DNA of 5,869 nucleotides from Eubacteriales bacterium (GCA_028691625.1 JAQUYZ010000134.1:1-5869); one strand, 5' to 3'; positions 1 to 4,497 are shown, counted from the stretch's first letter. The notes: generated by a model from the letters alone, not told the origin. Numbers and translations: made by a program.

Positions 1-149
1 AGGAAGCTTGCATTCATCACGGCAACTGTTATGAATGTGTAGTAATCCACAGAGGACACAGAGACCACCTGCCGTTTTGCTTTTGGGATATGATCAATGA
101 GAAGCTCTACGGTTTGTCCAGAATGAACGAAGGATCACTGGCGGATTAA
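1..149 (+). CDS. C-terminal fragment of a small cysteine-rich protein of unknown function
   Basis: The reading frame whose first complete codon is at base 3 stays open to a TAA at 147-149 and encodes 48 residues; the start lies outside the window. The fragment has Cys at residues 3, 9 and 12 (C-x5-C-x2-C), then HRGHRDHLPFCFW with a fourth cysteine, and ends in a charged tail (MNEGSLAD). This suggests a small metal-binding or redox protein. The pattern of a Cys cluster followed by HR and LPxCF recalls the short cysteine-rich DUF6485 proteins of anaerobes, but that is from memory and weak. The intrinsic terminator at 247-274 probably ends its transcript. Its coding status rests on the cysteine-dense, non-random composition and the terminator downstream. 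Confidence 0.55.
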   Translation, partial: EACIHHGNCYECVVIHRGHRDHLPFCFWDMINEKLYGLSRMNEGSLAD

Positions 150-246
150 AACCCGTGTGCAGAATGCAGCGATTTGAAAGAGACAGAACAGGGAGAAACT
201 GAGAAATCTGATAAGGATAAAATATATAGCAGCAAATAGCAACGTA

Positions 247-274
247 AAAAGGACGGCTGAAAAACCGTCCTTTT
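247..274 (+). terminator. Intrinsic terminator of the upstream cysteine-rich gene
   Basis: AAAAGGACGG (247-256) pairs with CCGTCCTTTT (265-274) around the 8-base loop CTGAAAAA. The T-run TTTTCT follows the GC core, as expected for a rho-independent terminator on the plus strand. The A-run on the other side could let it also stop minus-strand transcripts coming from the tRNA genes. Confidence 0.8.
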
Positions 275-282
275 CTATACCA

Positions 283-311
283 TTGTTTTCATGGTCGGAG
301 TGGGGAGATTC
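283..311 (-). repeat. Detached copy of the tRNA-Pro 3' end (29-bp direct repeat, left copy)
   Basis: Bases 283-311 are identical to 488-516, which cover the last part of the intact tRNA-Pro(GGG) gene (CCA end, 3' acceptor strand, T-arm 3' side) plus 9 bp downstream of it. Identity stops within the T loop (GATTCAC here, GATTCGA in the gene). The other parts of a tRNA are absent, so this is a remnant or att-like duplication, not a functional tRNA. The two copies are 205 bp apart in the same orientation. Confidence 0.85.
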
Positions 312-314
312 ACA

Positions 315-346
315 CAGATTTGCCTTTTCACCAGTTTGCAAATCTG
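315..346. repeat. Inverted repeat within the tRNA-bounded unit
   Basis: CAGATTTGC (315-323) and GCAAATCTG (338-346) form a perfect 9-bp stem with a 14-base loop. It lies just inside the left copy of the tRNA 3'-end repeat. No T-run follows on either strand, so it is not an obvious terminator. Its role is unknown. Confidence 0.6.
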
Positions 347-387
347 CCGCCCGACGCCTCCTCATTCAGTCGGCTGGGCCGCTCAAT

Positions 388-414
388 GCAAAACAGTTCA
401 CAGAACTGTTTTGC
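388..414. repeat. Perfect 12-bp inverted repeat with 3-base loop
   Basis: GCAAAACAGTTC (388-399), ACA, then GAACTGTTTTGC (403-414). The pairing is perfect and the loop very tight. The arm motif CTGTTTTGC recurs at 447-455, overlapping the 12-bp palindrome GTTTTGCAAAAC (449-460). This gives the unit a repeated, structured appearance. No open reading frame of convincing quality covers it. Confidence 0.65.
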
Positions 415-455
415 TGAATTCGCGCTCTTTTGAGTTCAAATTTCCCCTGTTTTGC

Positions 456-494
456 AAAACAAAAATGCCACCATGAAGATGACATTTTTGTTTT
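456..494 (-). terminator. Probable terminator of the tRNA-Pro transcript
   Basis: AAAACAAAAATG (456-467) is perfectly complementary to CATTTTTGTTTT (483-494), leaving a 15-base loop. Read on the minus strand, the hairpin begins 3 bases after the encoded CCA of tRNA-Pro(GGG) and ends in the T-rich run CATTTTTGTTTT. The stem is GC-poor, so termination strength is uncertain, but its position is right for ending the two-tRNA transcript. Confidence 0.55.
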
Positions 495-516
495 CATGGT
501 CGGAGTGGGGAGATTC
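488..516 (-). repeat. 29-bp direct repeat, right copy (inside tRNA-Pro 3' end)
   Basis: This is the second copy of the 29-bp sequence at 283-311. It comprises 9 bp downstream of the mature tRNA end and the last 20 bp of the intact tRNA-Pro(GGG) gene. A 3'-tRNA segment duplicated in direct orientation is the usual footprint of site-specific integration at a tRNA gene. Here the enclosed DNA is far too short to encode an integrase. Confidence 0.85.
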
Positions 517-574
517 GAACTCCCGACCTCTTGACCCCCAGTCAAGCACGCTAACCAAGCTGCGCTACACCCCG
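497..574 (-). tRNA. tRNA-Pro (anticodon GGG)
   Basis: The minus strand folds as a complete 78-nt cloverleaf. The acceptor is CGGGGTG/CACTCCG with one G-T pair, the D arm is GCGC/GCGT, and the anticodon stem is CTTGA/TCAAG with loop CTGGGGG (anticodon GGG at 537-539). The T arm is GGGAG-TTCGAAT-CTCCC, with discriminator A and an encoded CCA. It reads CCC and CCU codons. It is the distal gene of a two-tRNA transcript, 34 bp after the CGG isoacceptor, and is followed by a hairpin at 456-494. Confidence 0.96.
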
Positions 575-608
575 AAATATAGATTTATACCCATAAAAAA
601 AAAGAAAA

Positions 609-685
609 TGGTCGGAGTGGCCGGACTTGAACCGGCGGCCTTTGCGTCCCGAACGCAACACTCTACCAAGCTGAGCCACACCCCG
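609..685 (-). tRNA. tRNA-Pro (anticodon CGG)
   Basis: A complete 77-nt cloverleaf on the minus strand. The acceptor arm CGGGGTG/CACTCCG is identical to the neighbouring tRNA-Pro. The anticodon stem is TTGCG/CGCAA with loop TTCGGGA (anticodon CGG at 649-651), the T arm is GCCGG-TTCAAGT-CCGGC, and CCA is encoded. It reads CCG. It is the promoter-proximal gene of the pair. An A-rich spacer (about 590-605) separates the two tRNAs. Confidence 0.96.
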
Positions 686-694
686 ATTGATATT

Positions 695-723
695 ATTATA
701 TAACGGGAGAGGCAAAATGTAAA
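695..723 (-). promoter_or_regulatory. Vegetative (sigma-A type) promoter of the tRNA-Pro pair
   Basis: On the minus strand a -35 TTTACA (718-723) is separated by exactly 17 bp from a perfect -10 TATAAT (695-700). Transcription would start near 688, leaving only a few leader bases before the tRNA 5' end at 685. That is normal for a stable-RNA promoter. Confidence 0.8.
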
Positions 724-766
724 CAATGATGTGAAAAACAAATCCATAAAATTGTTGATTAATCTG

Positions 767-808
767 AAAAAAATCGGTCCGGGCATGGCATCATCTGCAA
801 ATGCCCGG
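767..808 (-). terminator. Intrinsic terminator of the minus-strand hypothetical gene
   Basis: CCGGGCAT (779-786) pairs with ATGCCCGG (801-808) across a 14-base loop. Read on the minus strand, the hairpin is followed by ACCGA and a run of seven T (767-773). It lies about 20 bp past the TAA of the gene ending at 829. The five-base gap between stem and T-run weakens the call slightly. Confidence 0.65.
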
Positions 809-828
809 CTCTTATAAAGTTTTGGGAT

Positions 829-1428
829 TTATTCTTTTGCCCAATCCTCCAGTTTTCTCATGGTTTCGTCATATGTCTTCTGGCTTATTTCCGGAAGCGT
901 GCCGCCCAAGGCTTCCTTTGCGGCGGCAAAGCCTTCATCGATGGCGGAAATCAATTCCGACAGTTTTGATTTGTCTCCGCCGGAAATTGCGATTGCAAAA
1001 TCCACCAATCTGTCACTTACCGCGTTCACTCCAAATTCTCCGTCATCGGAGACTGCCAGCTTCGCCGCCTCGACATCCTCTGCGGTGAGTCCCAATTCAG
1101 CCAACCCGTCCTTGGAGGAATCCTCCAGCGCGGCCTTGTAATTTTTGTCCTGCTTCAGAATCAACTGCTCAACTAGCTTTCTCAGGTTTTCCGTAGCCGC
1201 TTCTGACTTCGCTTTCAAAGAAGCGATATCCGTTGTGTCGAGCTTTTTACCTGCAACCTTTTCATAAGTAACGGGAGCTTCTTGTCTGGCACCGACTTCT
1301 ATCGTATCGACCTTCGCGCTTTGCTCAGTTTGAGATACCTTGGCTGGTTTTTCGGAAGCGGACTGGCCTGTGGATTTCGTCATTCCGGATACGCCGTATC
1401 TCTGTCCGGCATTAATTTCTTGAATCAA
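829..1428 (-). CDS. Hypothetical protein, about 199 aa, probable TTG start
   Basis: This is a soluble-looking acidic protein with no signal peptide or membrane segment. The first ~80 residues are low-complexity and rich in Ser, Thr, Lys and Gln, probably disordered. The C-terminal ~110 residues are helical in character, with a run of ISGGD, then GF-x2-AKEALGG, LPEIS-x-KTYD and a terminal W. From memory, that tail resembles clostridial proteins of unknown function distantly like DUF5610; this is unverified. An ATG at 1452 would add eight residues. I prefer TTG at 1428 because an ideal AAGGAGG lies 8 bases upstream, inside the longer reading, while the ATG has only a weak AGGA. The gene is transcribed divergently from the one at 1565 and ends at the terminator at 767-808. 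Confidence 0.8.
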   Translation of the reverse strand: MIQEINAGQRYGVSGMTKSTGQSASEKPAKVSQTEQSAKVDTIEVGARQEAPVTYEKVAGKKLDTTDIASLKAKSEAATENLRKLVEQLILKQDKNYKAALEDSSKDGLAELGLTAEDVEAAKLAVSDDGEFGVNAVSDRLVDFAIAISGGDKSKLSELISAIDEGFAAAKEALGGTLPEISQKTYDETMRKLEDWAKE

Positions 1429-1434
1429 TTTGAT

Positions 1435-1443
1435 CTCCTCCTT
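1435..1443 (-). promoter_or_regulatory. Ribosome binding site that decides the start of the 829-1428 gene
   Basis: On the minus strand AAGGAGGAG is followed by ATCAAA and then TTG at 1428-1426. The Shine-Dalgarno match is near perfect and the spacing ideal for that TTG. The upstream in-frame ATG at 1452 would place this site inside the coding region. Confidence 0.65.
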
Positions 1444-1564
1444 TTCTAACATATTTCATACATCCTATATCGGCAAAACCTGGAAAAACTTTATATTTTA
1501 TTTAAGACAAGGAAATACATAGTCTCTTTTTCTCATGGTTATATTATGAGCAGGAGGCGATAGA

Positions 1565-1837
1565 ATGGATGACCGAATGAAAAAATTAAAAGAAATACAG
1601 AAAAAAAGGGAAGAAATAGAAATTGCAAAGAAGGCTGACCGGCTAATGGCGGAAGGCGGTACGGATTCCGATCCGGCAATGGCCCAACTGGACAATGACG
1701 GAAACGCAGCCAGACAAATCTACAGCGCCATCGGACATGAAACCCTTCAGAGTGACGATGGCTCACAATCCCGGAAGATGATTGAAAGTGCAAAACCGTC
1801 TTTGCCGTTTCATGACAATCAGCTTCACAGTTTTTAG
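1565..1837 (+). CDS. Hypothetical small protein, 90 aa
   Basis: I do not recognise this protein. It starts at ATG 1565, seven bases after a perfect AGGAGG (1552-1557). Residues 1-30 are strongly charged and Lys/Glu-rich (MDDRMKKLKEIQKKREEIE), likely a helix or short coiled coil. The rest is polar and acidic, with Gly/Asp/Ser-rich stretches and few hydrophobic residues. There are no cysteines, signal peptide or membrane segments. It is divergent from the hypothetical gene at 829-1428 and precedes the M23 peptidase gene by 85 bp on the same strand, so it may be co-transcribed with it. The strong ribosome binding site supports a real gene; the function is unknown. Confidence 0.7.
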   Translation: MDDRMKKLKEIQKKREEIEIAKKADRLMAEGGTDSDPAMAQLDNDGNAARQIYSAIGHETLQSDDGSQSRKMIESAKPSLPFHDNQLHSF

Positions 1838-1922
1838 TTGGAATTCAGAAATTTAAATACCGTTTTTGATTTCTCTCGAATAGTATGACAATGGGCGTAT
1901 TTTATGTTGAGGAGGGAATATC

Positions 1923-2510
1923 GTGAACAGCCCATTGTATGGAAAAATTCGAGTATCACAAAGATATAAAGGAGCTTCCCATAAAGGAATTGATTTGGTC
2001 GGTGTCGACAGCAAGGAGATTCATTCCACTGTTGACGGCATTGTGGAAGCGGCAAGATGGGATATGCAATCAGGAAGTTCCGGGATCGACACGAGCTATG
2101 GCATGGGCCAATATGTGAGAATCAGGGCAGAGGATACGGATTACAGACATTATTTTGCGCATATGTCTCAGATTCTGGTCACAGCAGGCCAAAGGGTCAA
2201 AAGAGGTGCGGTGATCGGAATAGAGGGGAGCACGGGCAATGCGACCGGTTCCCATGTCCATTATGAAATCCGTCGCACAACAAGAAATACTACTTTCCTG
2301 AATGTCAGTGAACTGAGCGGAATTCCCAATCAGTTAGGAACCTATGAACAGGAGGAAACGGATATTTCAGATCCTGCGCTGGAAGAGGCAAAAAGAGTCG
2401 TACAGGAAAAAGCAGGCCTGAATGACAATACCATGGTATATCTGCAGTCTTATCGTTTCGGAGAAGAACTAATCCGCAAGCTCGCGGCGGCAATGGCGGA
2501 ACAAGTATAG
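1923..2510 (+). CDS. M23-family (LytM-like) peptidoglycan endopeptidase without signal peptide, 195 aa
   Basis: This is a zinc metallopeptidase of family M23, which cuts peptide cross-bridges or stem peptides in peptidoglycan. The metal and catalytic motifs are all present: H20-K-G-I-D24 (HxGxD), H80 within YFAHMS, and H111-V-H113 within GSHVHYEIR. The G-x-V-x-R-G-x-x-I-G turn (GQRVKRGAVIG) typical of the fold is also there. The catalytic domain begins almost at residue 1, so there is no export signal or anchor. After about residue 150 an acidic linker leads to a helical C-terminal tail (VVQEKAGL to LIRKLAAAMAEQV), a type I recall from clostridial phage-like hydrolases. The GTG start is chosen because GGAGGG lies 6 bases upstream. 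The role could be a phage-derived lysin or a sporulation/cell-wall enzyme; the sequence does not decide. Confidence 0.88.
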   Translation: MNSPLYGKIRVSQRYKGASHKGIDLVGVDSKEIHSTVDGIVEAARWDMQSGSSGIDTSYGMGQYVRIRAEDTDYRHYFAHMSQILVTAGQRVKRGAVIGIEGSTGNATGSHVHYEIRRTTRNTTFLNVSELSGIPNQLGTYEQEETDISDPALEEAKRVVQEKAGLNDNTMVYLQSYRFGEELIRKLAAAMAEQV

Positions 2511-2533
2511 AGTAAATATAAAAACAGGGGGCT

Positions 2534-2559
2534 AGGGAGCTGTCATATGACAGCTCCCT
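2534..2559. terminator. Long palindrome between convergent genes, likely bidirectional terminator
   Basis: Bases 2534-2559 form a perfect 26-bp palindrome (AGGGAGCTGTCAT followed by its complement), 24 bases after the M23 gene and 6 bases before the ku stop codon. On the minus strand it is followed by TAGCCCCCTG and TTTTTATATTT, which fits termination of ku. On the plus strand only a weak T-rich sequence follows. A protein-binding site is possible, but the position between convergent genes favours termination. Confidence 0.65.
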
Positions 2560-2564
2560 GTATC

Positions 2565-3380
2565 TTAGGCTCCCGGCTGTGCTTTTTTTGCCGGAGTTCT
2601 TTTTTTCTTTGCAGGTGCAATACCTTGGTTTTGTTCAATGCTTCTCTTCAAAGCATCCATTAAATCAATCACGTTACTCGGTGCTTCTTCTTTTGCTGCA
2701 ACGATCTCCTTGCCTGCGATTTTCTTTTCGATCAGATCACGCAGCCGTTCCTGATACTCATCCTTGTAAAGGGAAGGCTCAAAAGTCTTGACCATTGATT
2801 TAATCAATGTCTTAGCCATGGTCAGCTCGCCTTCGTTCAGCTCCGCCCGGACGAAGGCTTTCGGAATTTCCTTGATATCATCCTCGAAAAACATAGTGCT
2901 GATCATGATATCATTCTGCGCCGGAATAATTGCCAGGAGCGTTTCTTTATTGCCCATTACGGTTTTGGCGATGGCAACTTTGTTTTCATCCTTCATCGCA
3001 GTGCGCAGAAGCTCGAATGCTTTTTCGCCGCCTGTTTCCGGCACTGTATGATATGATTTTTCATAATAAATCGGATTGATCGTATCCAGATCGGCAAAAT
3101 GGAGAATCTGAATGGTCTTATCCTTTTCCGTCTTGATTTTCTCAAAGTCATCATCAGTCAGAATCACATATTTGTCCTTGTCATATTCAAATCCTTTTAT
3201 GATATCGCCGCTTGCAACTTCCTTACCGCAGTGGGCACAGGTCTTTTTATATCTGATTCTGGAATGATCCTCCTTATGAAGCTGATTGAAATGAACGTCG
3301 TTATCCTGGGTCGCCGTATACAGTGCAACAGGAATATATACCAGTCCGAAGGAGATTGCTCCCTTGTGCGATACTGCCAT
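2565..3380 (-). CDS. ku: Bacterial non-homologous end-joining protein Ku, 271 aa
   Basis: Ku forms a homodimeric ring that threads onto DNA double-strand ends and recruits the LigD ligase. The N-terminus MAVSHKGAISFGLVYIPVAL matches the W/H-KG-x-I-SFGLV-x-IPV signature. LHKEDH and the C48-A-H-C51 CxxC follow, then GFEYDKDKYVILTD, and the conserved NVIDLMDALKRSI lies near residues 237-249. The length is typical. The tail is lysine-rich (KKKRTPAKKA), a feature linked in some bacterial Ku proteins to DNA binding. The protein resembles Bacillus subtilis YkoV, which acts in spores. ATG at 3380 is supported by AGGAGG seven bases upstream. No ligD gene lies in the window. Nearby SASP genes and a sigma-G-like promoter point to forespore expression. 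Confidence 0.96.
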   Translation of the reverse strand: MAVSHKGAISFGLVYIPVALYTATQDNDVHFNQLHKEDHSRIRYKKTCAHCGKEVASGDIIKGFEYDKDKYVILTDDDFEKIKTEKDKTIQILHFADLDTINPIYYEKSYHTVPETGGEKAFELLRTAMKDENKVAIAKTVMGNKETLLAIIPAQNDIMISTMFFEDDIKEIPKAFVRAELNEGELTMAKTLIKSMVKTFEPSLYKDEYQERLRDLIEKKIAGKEIVAAKEEAPSNVIDLMDALKRSIEQNQGIAPAKKKRTPAKKAQPGA

Positions 3381-3422
3381 GATTCTACCTCCTCTGTTTG
3401 TAGACTTTTACCGCATACGCTT

Positions 3423-3451
3423 TAGTATAAGGAAAAACAGGAAATTCATTC
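3423..3451 (-). promoter_or_regulatory. Candidate forespore (sigma-G-like) promoter of ku
   Basis: On the minus strand GAATG (3447-3451) and TATACTA (3423-3429) are separated by 17 bp. This compares with the sigma-G pattern GHATR, 17-18 bp, CATNNTA, with one mismatch in the -10. Under sigma-A rules the -10 TATACT is good but the -35 (AGAATG) is poor. The predicted start near 3415 gives a leader of about 35 bases. It was assigned by eye only. Confidence 0.4.
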
Positions 3452-3553
3452 TGACTCTTTTGGATATATTCAGCAAACTCTGATTTTATGCAAAATGTTC
3501 CAGTCGGTAATAGAATTAAAAAATTTAGAAATACTATGAACGGAGGTGATTTT

Positions 3554-3751
3554 GTGCAGCAATGGACCGAGCAAAAAGCGTTGAAAGCGCTGAATGGAAA
3601 TGTGGCGGCATATAACAAGCAAATATCATGTTATGGAGGATTTCACGGCTTGAAAGCGTGTTCCGCGTATGATTATCTTTGTGATCATTGCGGGTATCAT
3701 ATAAACGATATGGTTGTGAAAACAGCGTCTAAAGAATTTTTTGACCGTTAG
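3554..3751 (+). CDS. Small four-cysteine protein of unknown function, 65 aa
   Basis: I do not recognise a family. The frame is open from 3488, but the start is set at GTG 3554 because an exceptionally strong GGAGGTGAT (3542-3550) ends 3 bases before it. The product is basic at the N-terminus (WTEQKALKALNGNVAAYNKQ) and carries Cys26, Cys36, Cys43 and Cys46, the last two as CDHCGYH. This is compatible with a small zinc site or a redox pair. There is no signal peptide or membrane segment. It is divergent from ku and 95 bp upstream of a SASP gene on the same strand. That placement suggests, but does not show, a spore-stage role. ATG 3536 is an alternative start but sits upstream of the ribosome binding site. 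Confidence 0.7.
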   Translation: MQQWTEQKALKALNGNVAAYNKQISCYGGFHGLKACSAYDYLCDHCGYHINDMVVKTASKEFFDR

Positions 3752-3846
3752 AGTAGGTAAGAAAACTCAGGCAGAGTATGAAAAATTTACTTGTTATATA
3801 AACCGCTATACAGGTTAAATTAATACCACAAAGGAGGTGAGTATGA

Positions 3847-4050
3847 ATGGCAAGTAATAACAACCCAGTTAAGCCAGCAGCAAAAAACGGATTAAACAAC
3901 ATGAAGACTGAAATCGCTAACGAGCTTGGTATTTCCGGTTATGACACAATGGATAAGGGTAATCTTACCGCAAGACAGAATGGTTACGTTGGCGGCTATA
4001 TGACAAAGAGATTAGTTGAAATGGCAGAACAACAGTTATCAGGAAGATAA
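3847..4050 (+). CDS. Alpha/beta-type small acid-soluble spore protein (SASP), 67 aa
   Basis: Alpha/beta SASPs saturate spore DNA in the forespore, shift its conformation and protect it from UV, heat and chemical damage. They are degraded at germination by the GPR protease. The protein has all family hallmarks: the GPR recognition segment MKTEIANELGI, the central GNLTARQNG with the conserved Arg-Gln-Asn-Gly, and the C-terminal GGYMTKRLVEMAEQQLSG. The length is normal, and Asn, Lys and Gly are abundant. ATG 3847 follows AAGGAGGTGA by a usual distance; an out-of-frame ATG at 3843 opens only a four-codon frame. It is a single-gene unit closed by the terminator at 4072-4107. I could not identify a clean sigma-G promoter by eye in the 95 bp upstream. 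Confidence 0.97.
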   Translation: MASNNNPVKPAAKNGLNNMKTEIANELGISGYDTMDKGNLTARQNGYVGGYMTKRLVEMAEQQLSGR

Positions 4051-4071
4051 AGGTTAGTTAATTATTAAAAT

Positions 4072-4107
4072 AAATCAGCTTATGAATAGTAATCCATAAG
4101 CTGATTT
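4072..4107 (+). terminator. Intrinsic terminator of the first SASP gene
   Basis: AAATCAGCTTATG (4072-4084) pairs perfectly with CATAAGCTGATTT (4095-4107), giving a 13-bp stem with a 10-base loop. TTAATTTTAA follows on the plus strand. It starts 21 bases after the SASP stop codon. Confidence 0.85.
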
Positions 4108-4112
4108 TAATT

Positions 4113-4145
4113 TTAACGGGGATGGATAACCTGAACCCCGGTTAA
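4113..4145. repeat. Second hairpin between the two SASP genes
   Basis: TTAACGGGG (4113-4121) pairs with CCCCGGTTAA (4136-4145) with one bulged G, leaving a 14-base loop. It follows the terminator directly and lies 55 bp before the next start codon. No T-run follows. It could be a leader structure of the second SASP gene or a simple relic; no function can be assigned. Confidence 0.45.
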
Positions 4146-4199
4146 GTTGCAAAGGGACAGATGTCAAGGATAGCAGAAGATGGACAAGGAGGAAAAAGG

Positions 4200-4388
4200 A
4201 TGAATCTTTCTTTAAGGCAGAATGCAGAAATTGATCGGATGAAATCGGAAATTGCTCATCAATATGGGGTGGAAGATTTTGAAGATATCGACAGAGGTAA
4301 GGTTAGTTCAAGAGCCAATGGAGATATTGCAAGAACCTTGGTAGAACTGACTGAAAGAAAGTTGCCAGGCAAAAATATGAAAATATGA
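4200..4388 (+). CDS. Divergent, shortened alpha/beta-type SASP, 62 aa
   Basis: The core matches the alpha/beta SASP plan: MKSEIAHQYGV in place of MKTEIANELGI (GPR cleavage segment), then DIDRGKVSSRANG for DKGNLTARQNG, then a C-terminal TLVELTERKL helix. Compared with the SASP at 3847 it lacks four residues after the Asn-Gly, where the usual V-G-G lies, and the conserved Gln before Asn is Ala. It therefore probably binds DNA differently or more weakly, as a minor SASP; that is inference. The start is ATG 4200, seven bases after AGGAGG (4187-4192), rather than the longer frame from 4161. It sits 149 bp after the first SASP gene and has its own terminator at 4469-4497. Confidence 0.85.
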   Translation: MNLSLRQNAEIDRMKSEIAHQYGVEDFEDIDRGKVSSRANGDIARTLVELTERKLPGKNMKI

Positions 4389-4468
4389 TGAAACTAGTAT
4401 TACTTTTCTCTTTTTTTCTTGAAATCAGAGAACATTAGTGCCATAATAGAATAGGGTTTTTGCCCATG

Positions 4469-4497
4469 AAAGCGGGGAAAGTAATTCCTCGCTTTTT
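4469..4497 (+). terminator. Intrinsic terminator after the second SASP gene
   Basis: AAAGCGGGGAA (4469-4479) pairs with TTCCTCGCTTT (4485-4495) with one G-T pair around a 5-base loop, and the T-run continues to 4497. It lies 81 bp past the SASP stop and 56 bp before the LacI-family start, separating the spore genes from the next operon. Confidence 0.75.

Noticed and set aside
135..365. Minus-strand 76-aa frame with a hydrophobic end
   Set aside because: It covers the 3' end of a plus-strand gene, its terminator and the tRNA remnant, with no plausible ribosome binding site. The hydrophobic stretch arises from translating A/T-rich intergenic DNA.
283..516. CRISPR-like array
   Set aside because: There are only two direct copies of one repeat, matching a tRNA end, with no regular spacers and no cas genes.
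291..703. Open reading frames across the tRNA genes and the repeat unit on the plus strand
   Set aside because: They run antisense through intact tRNA genes (for example the GDSNSRPLDPQSS-type translation of tRNA-Pro) and lack ribosome binding sites; typical spurious calls.
2534..2559. The 26-bp palindrome as a repressor operator
   Set aside because: It lies between the 3' ends of two convergent genes with a T-run on the ku side, which fits termination better than an operator.
3488..3553. N-terminal extension of the cysteine protein from ATG 3488 or 3536
   Set aside because: The very strong GGAGGTGAT at 3542-3550 would lie inside the coding region; GTG 3554 fits it better.
3752..3846. Sigma-G promoter for the first SASP gene
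   Set aside because: GTATG at 3776-3780 is a possible -35, but no acceptable -10 occurs at 17-18 bp; not reported as a feature although such a promoter is expected from the family.
3843..3857. Tiny out-of-frame ORF (ATG 3843, four codons) overlapping the SASP start
   Set aside because: It is probably a chance ATG; the in-frame ATG at 3847 has adequate spacing and gives the full canonical protein. No evidence of translational regulation.
4161..4199. N-terminal extension of the second SASP from ATG 4161
   Set aside because: The AGGAGG at 4187-4192 is ideally placed for ATG 4200, and SASPs normally have a short segment before the conserved core; the extension looks like leader sequence.
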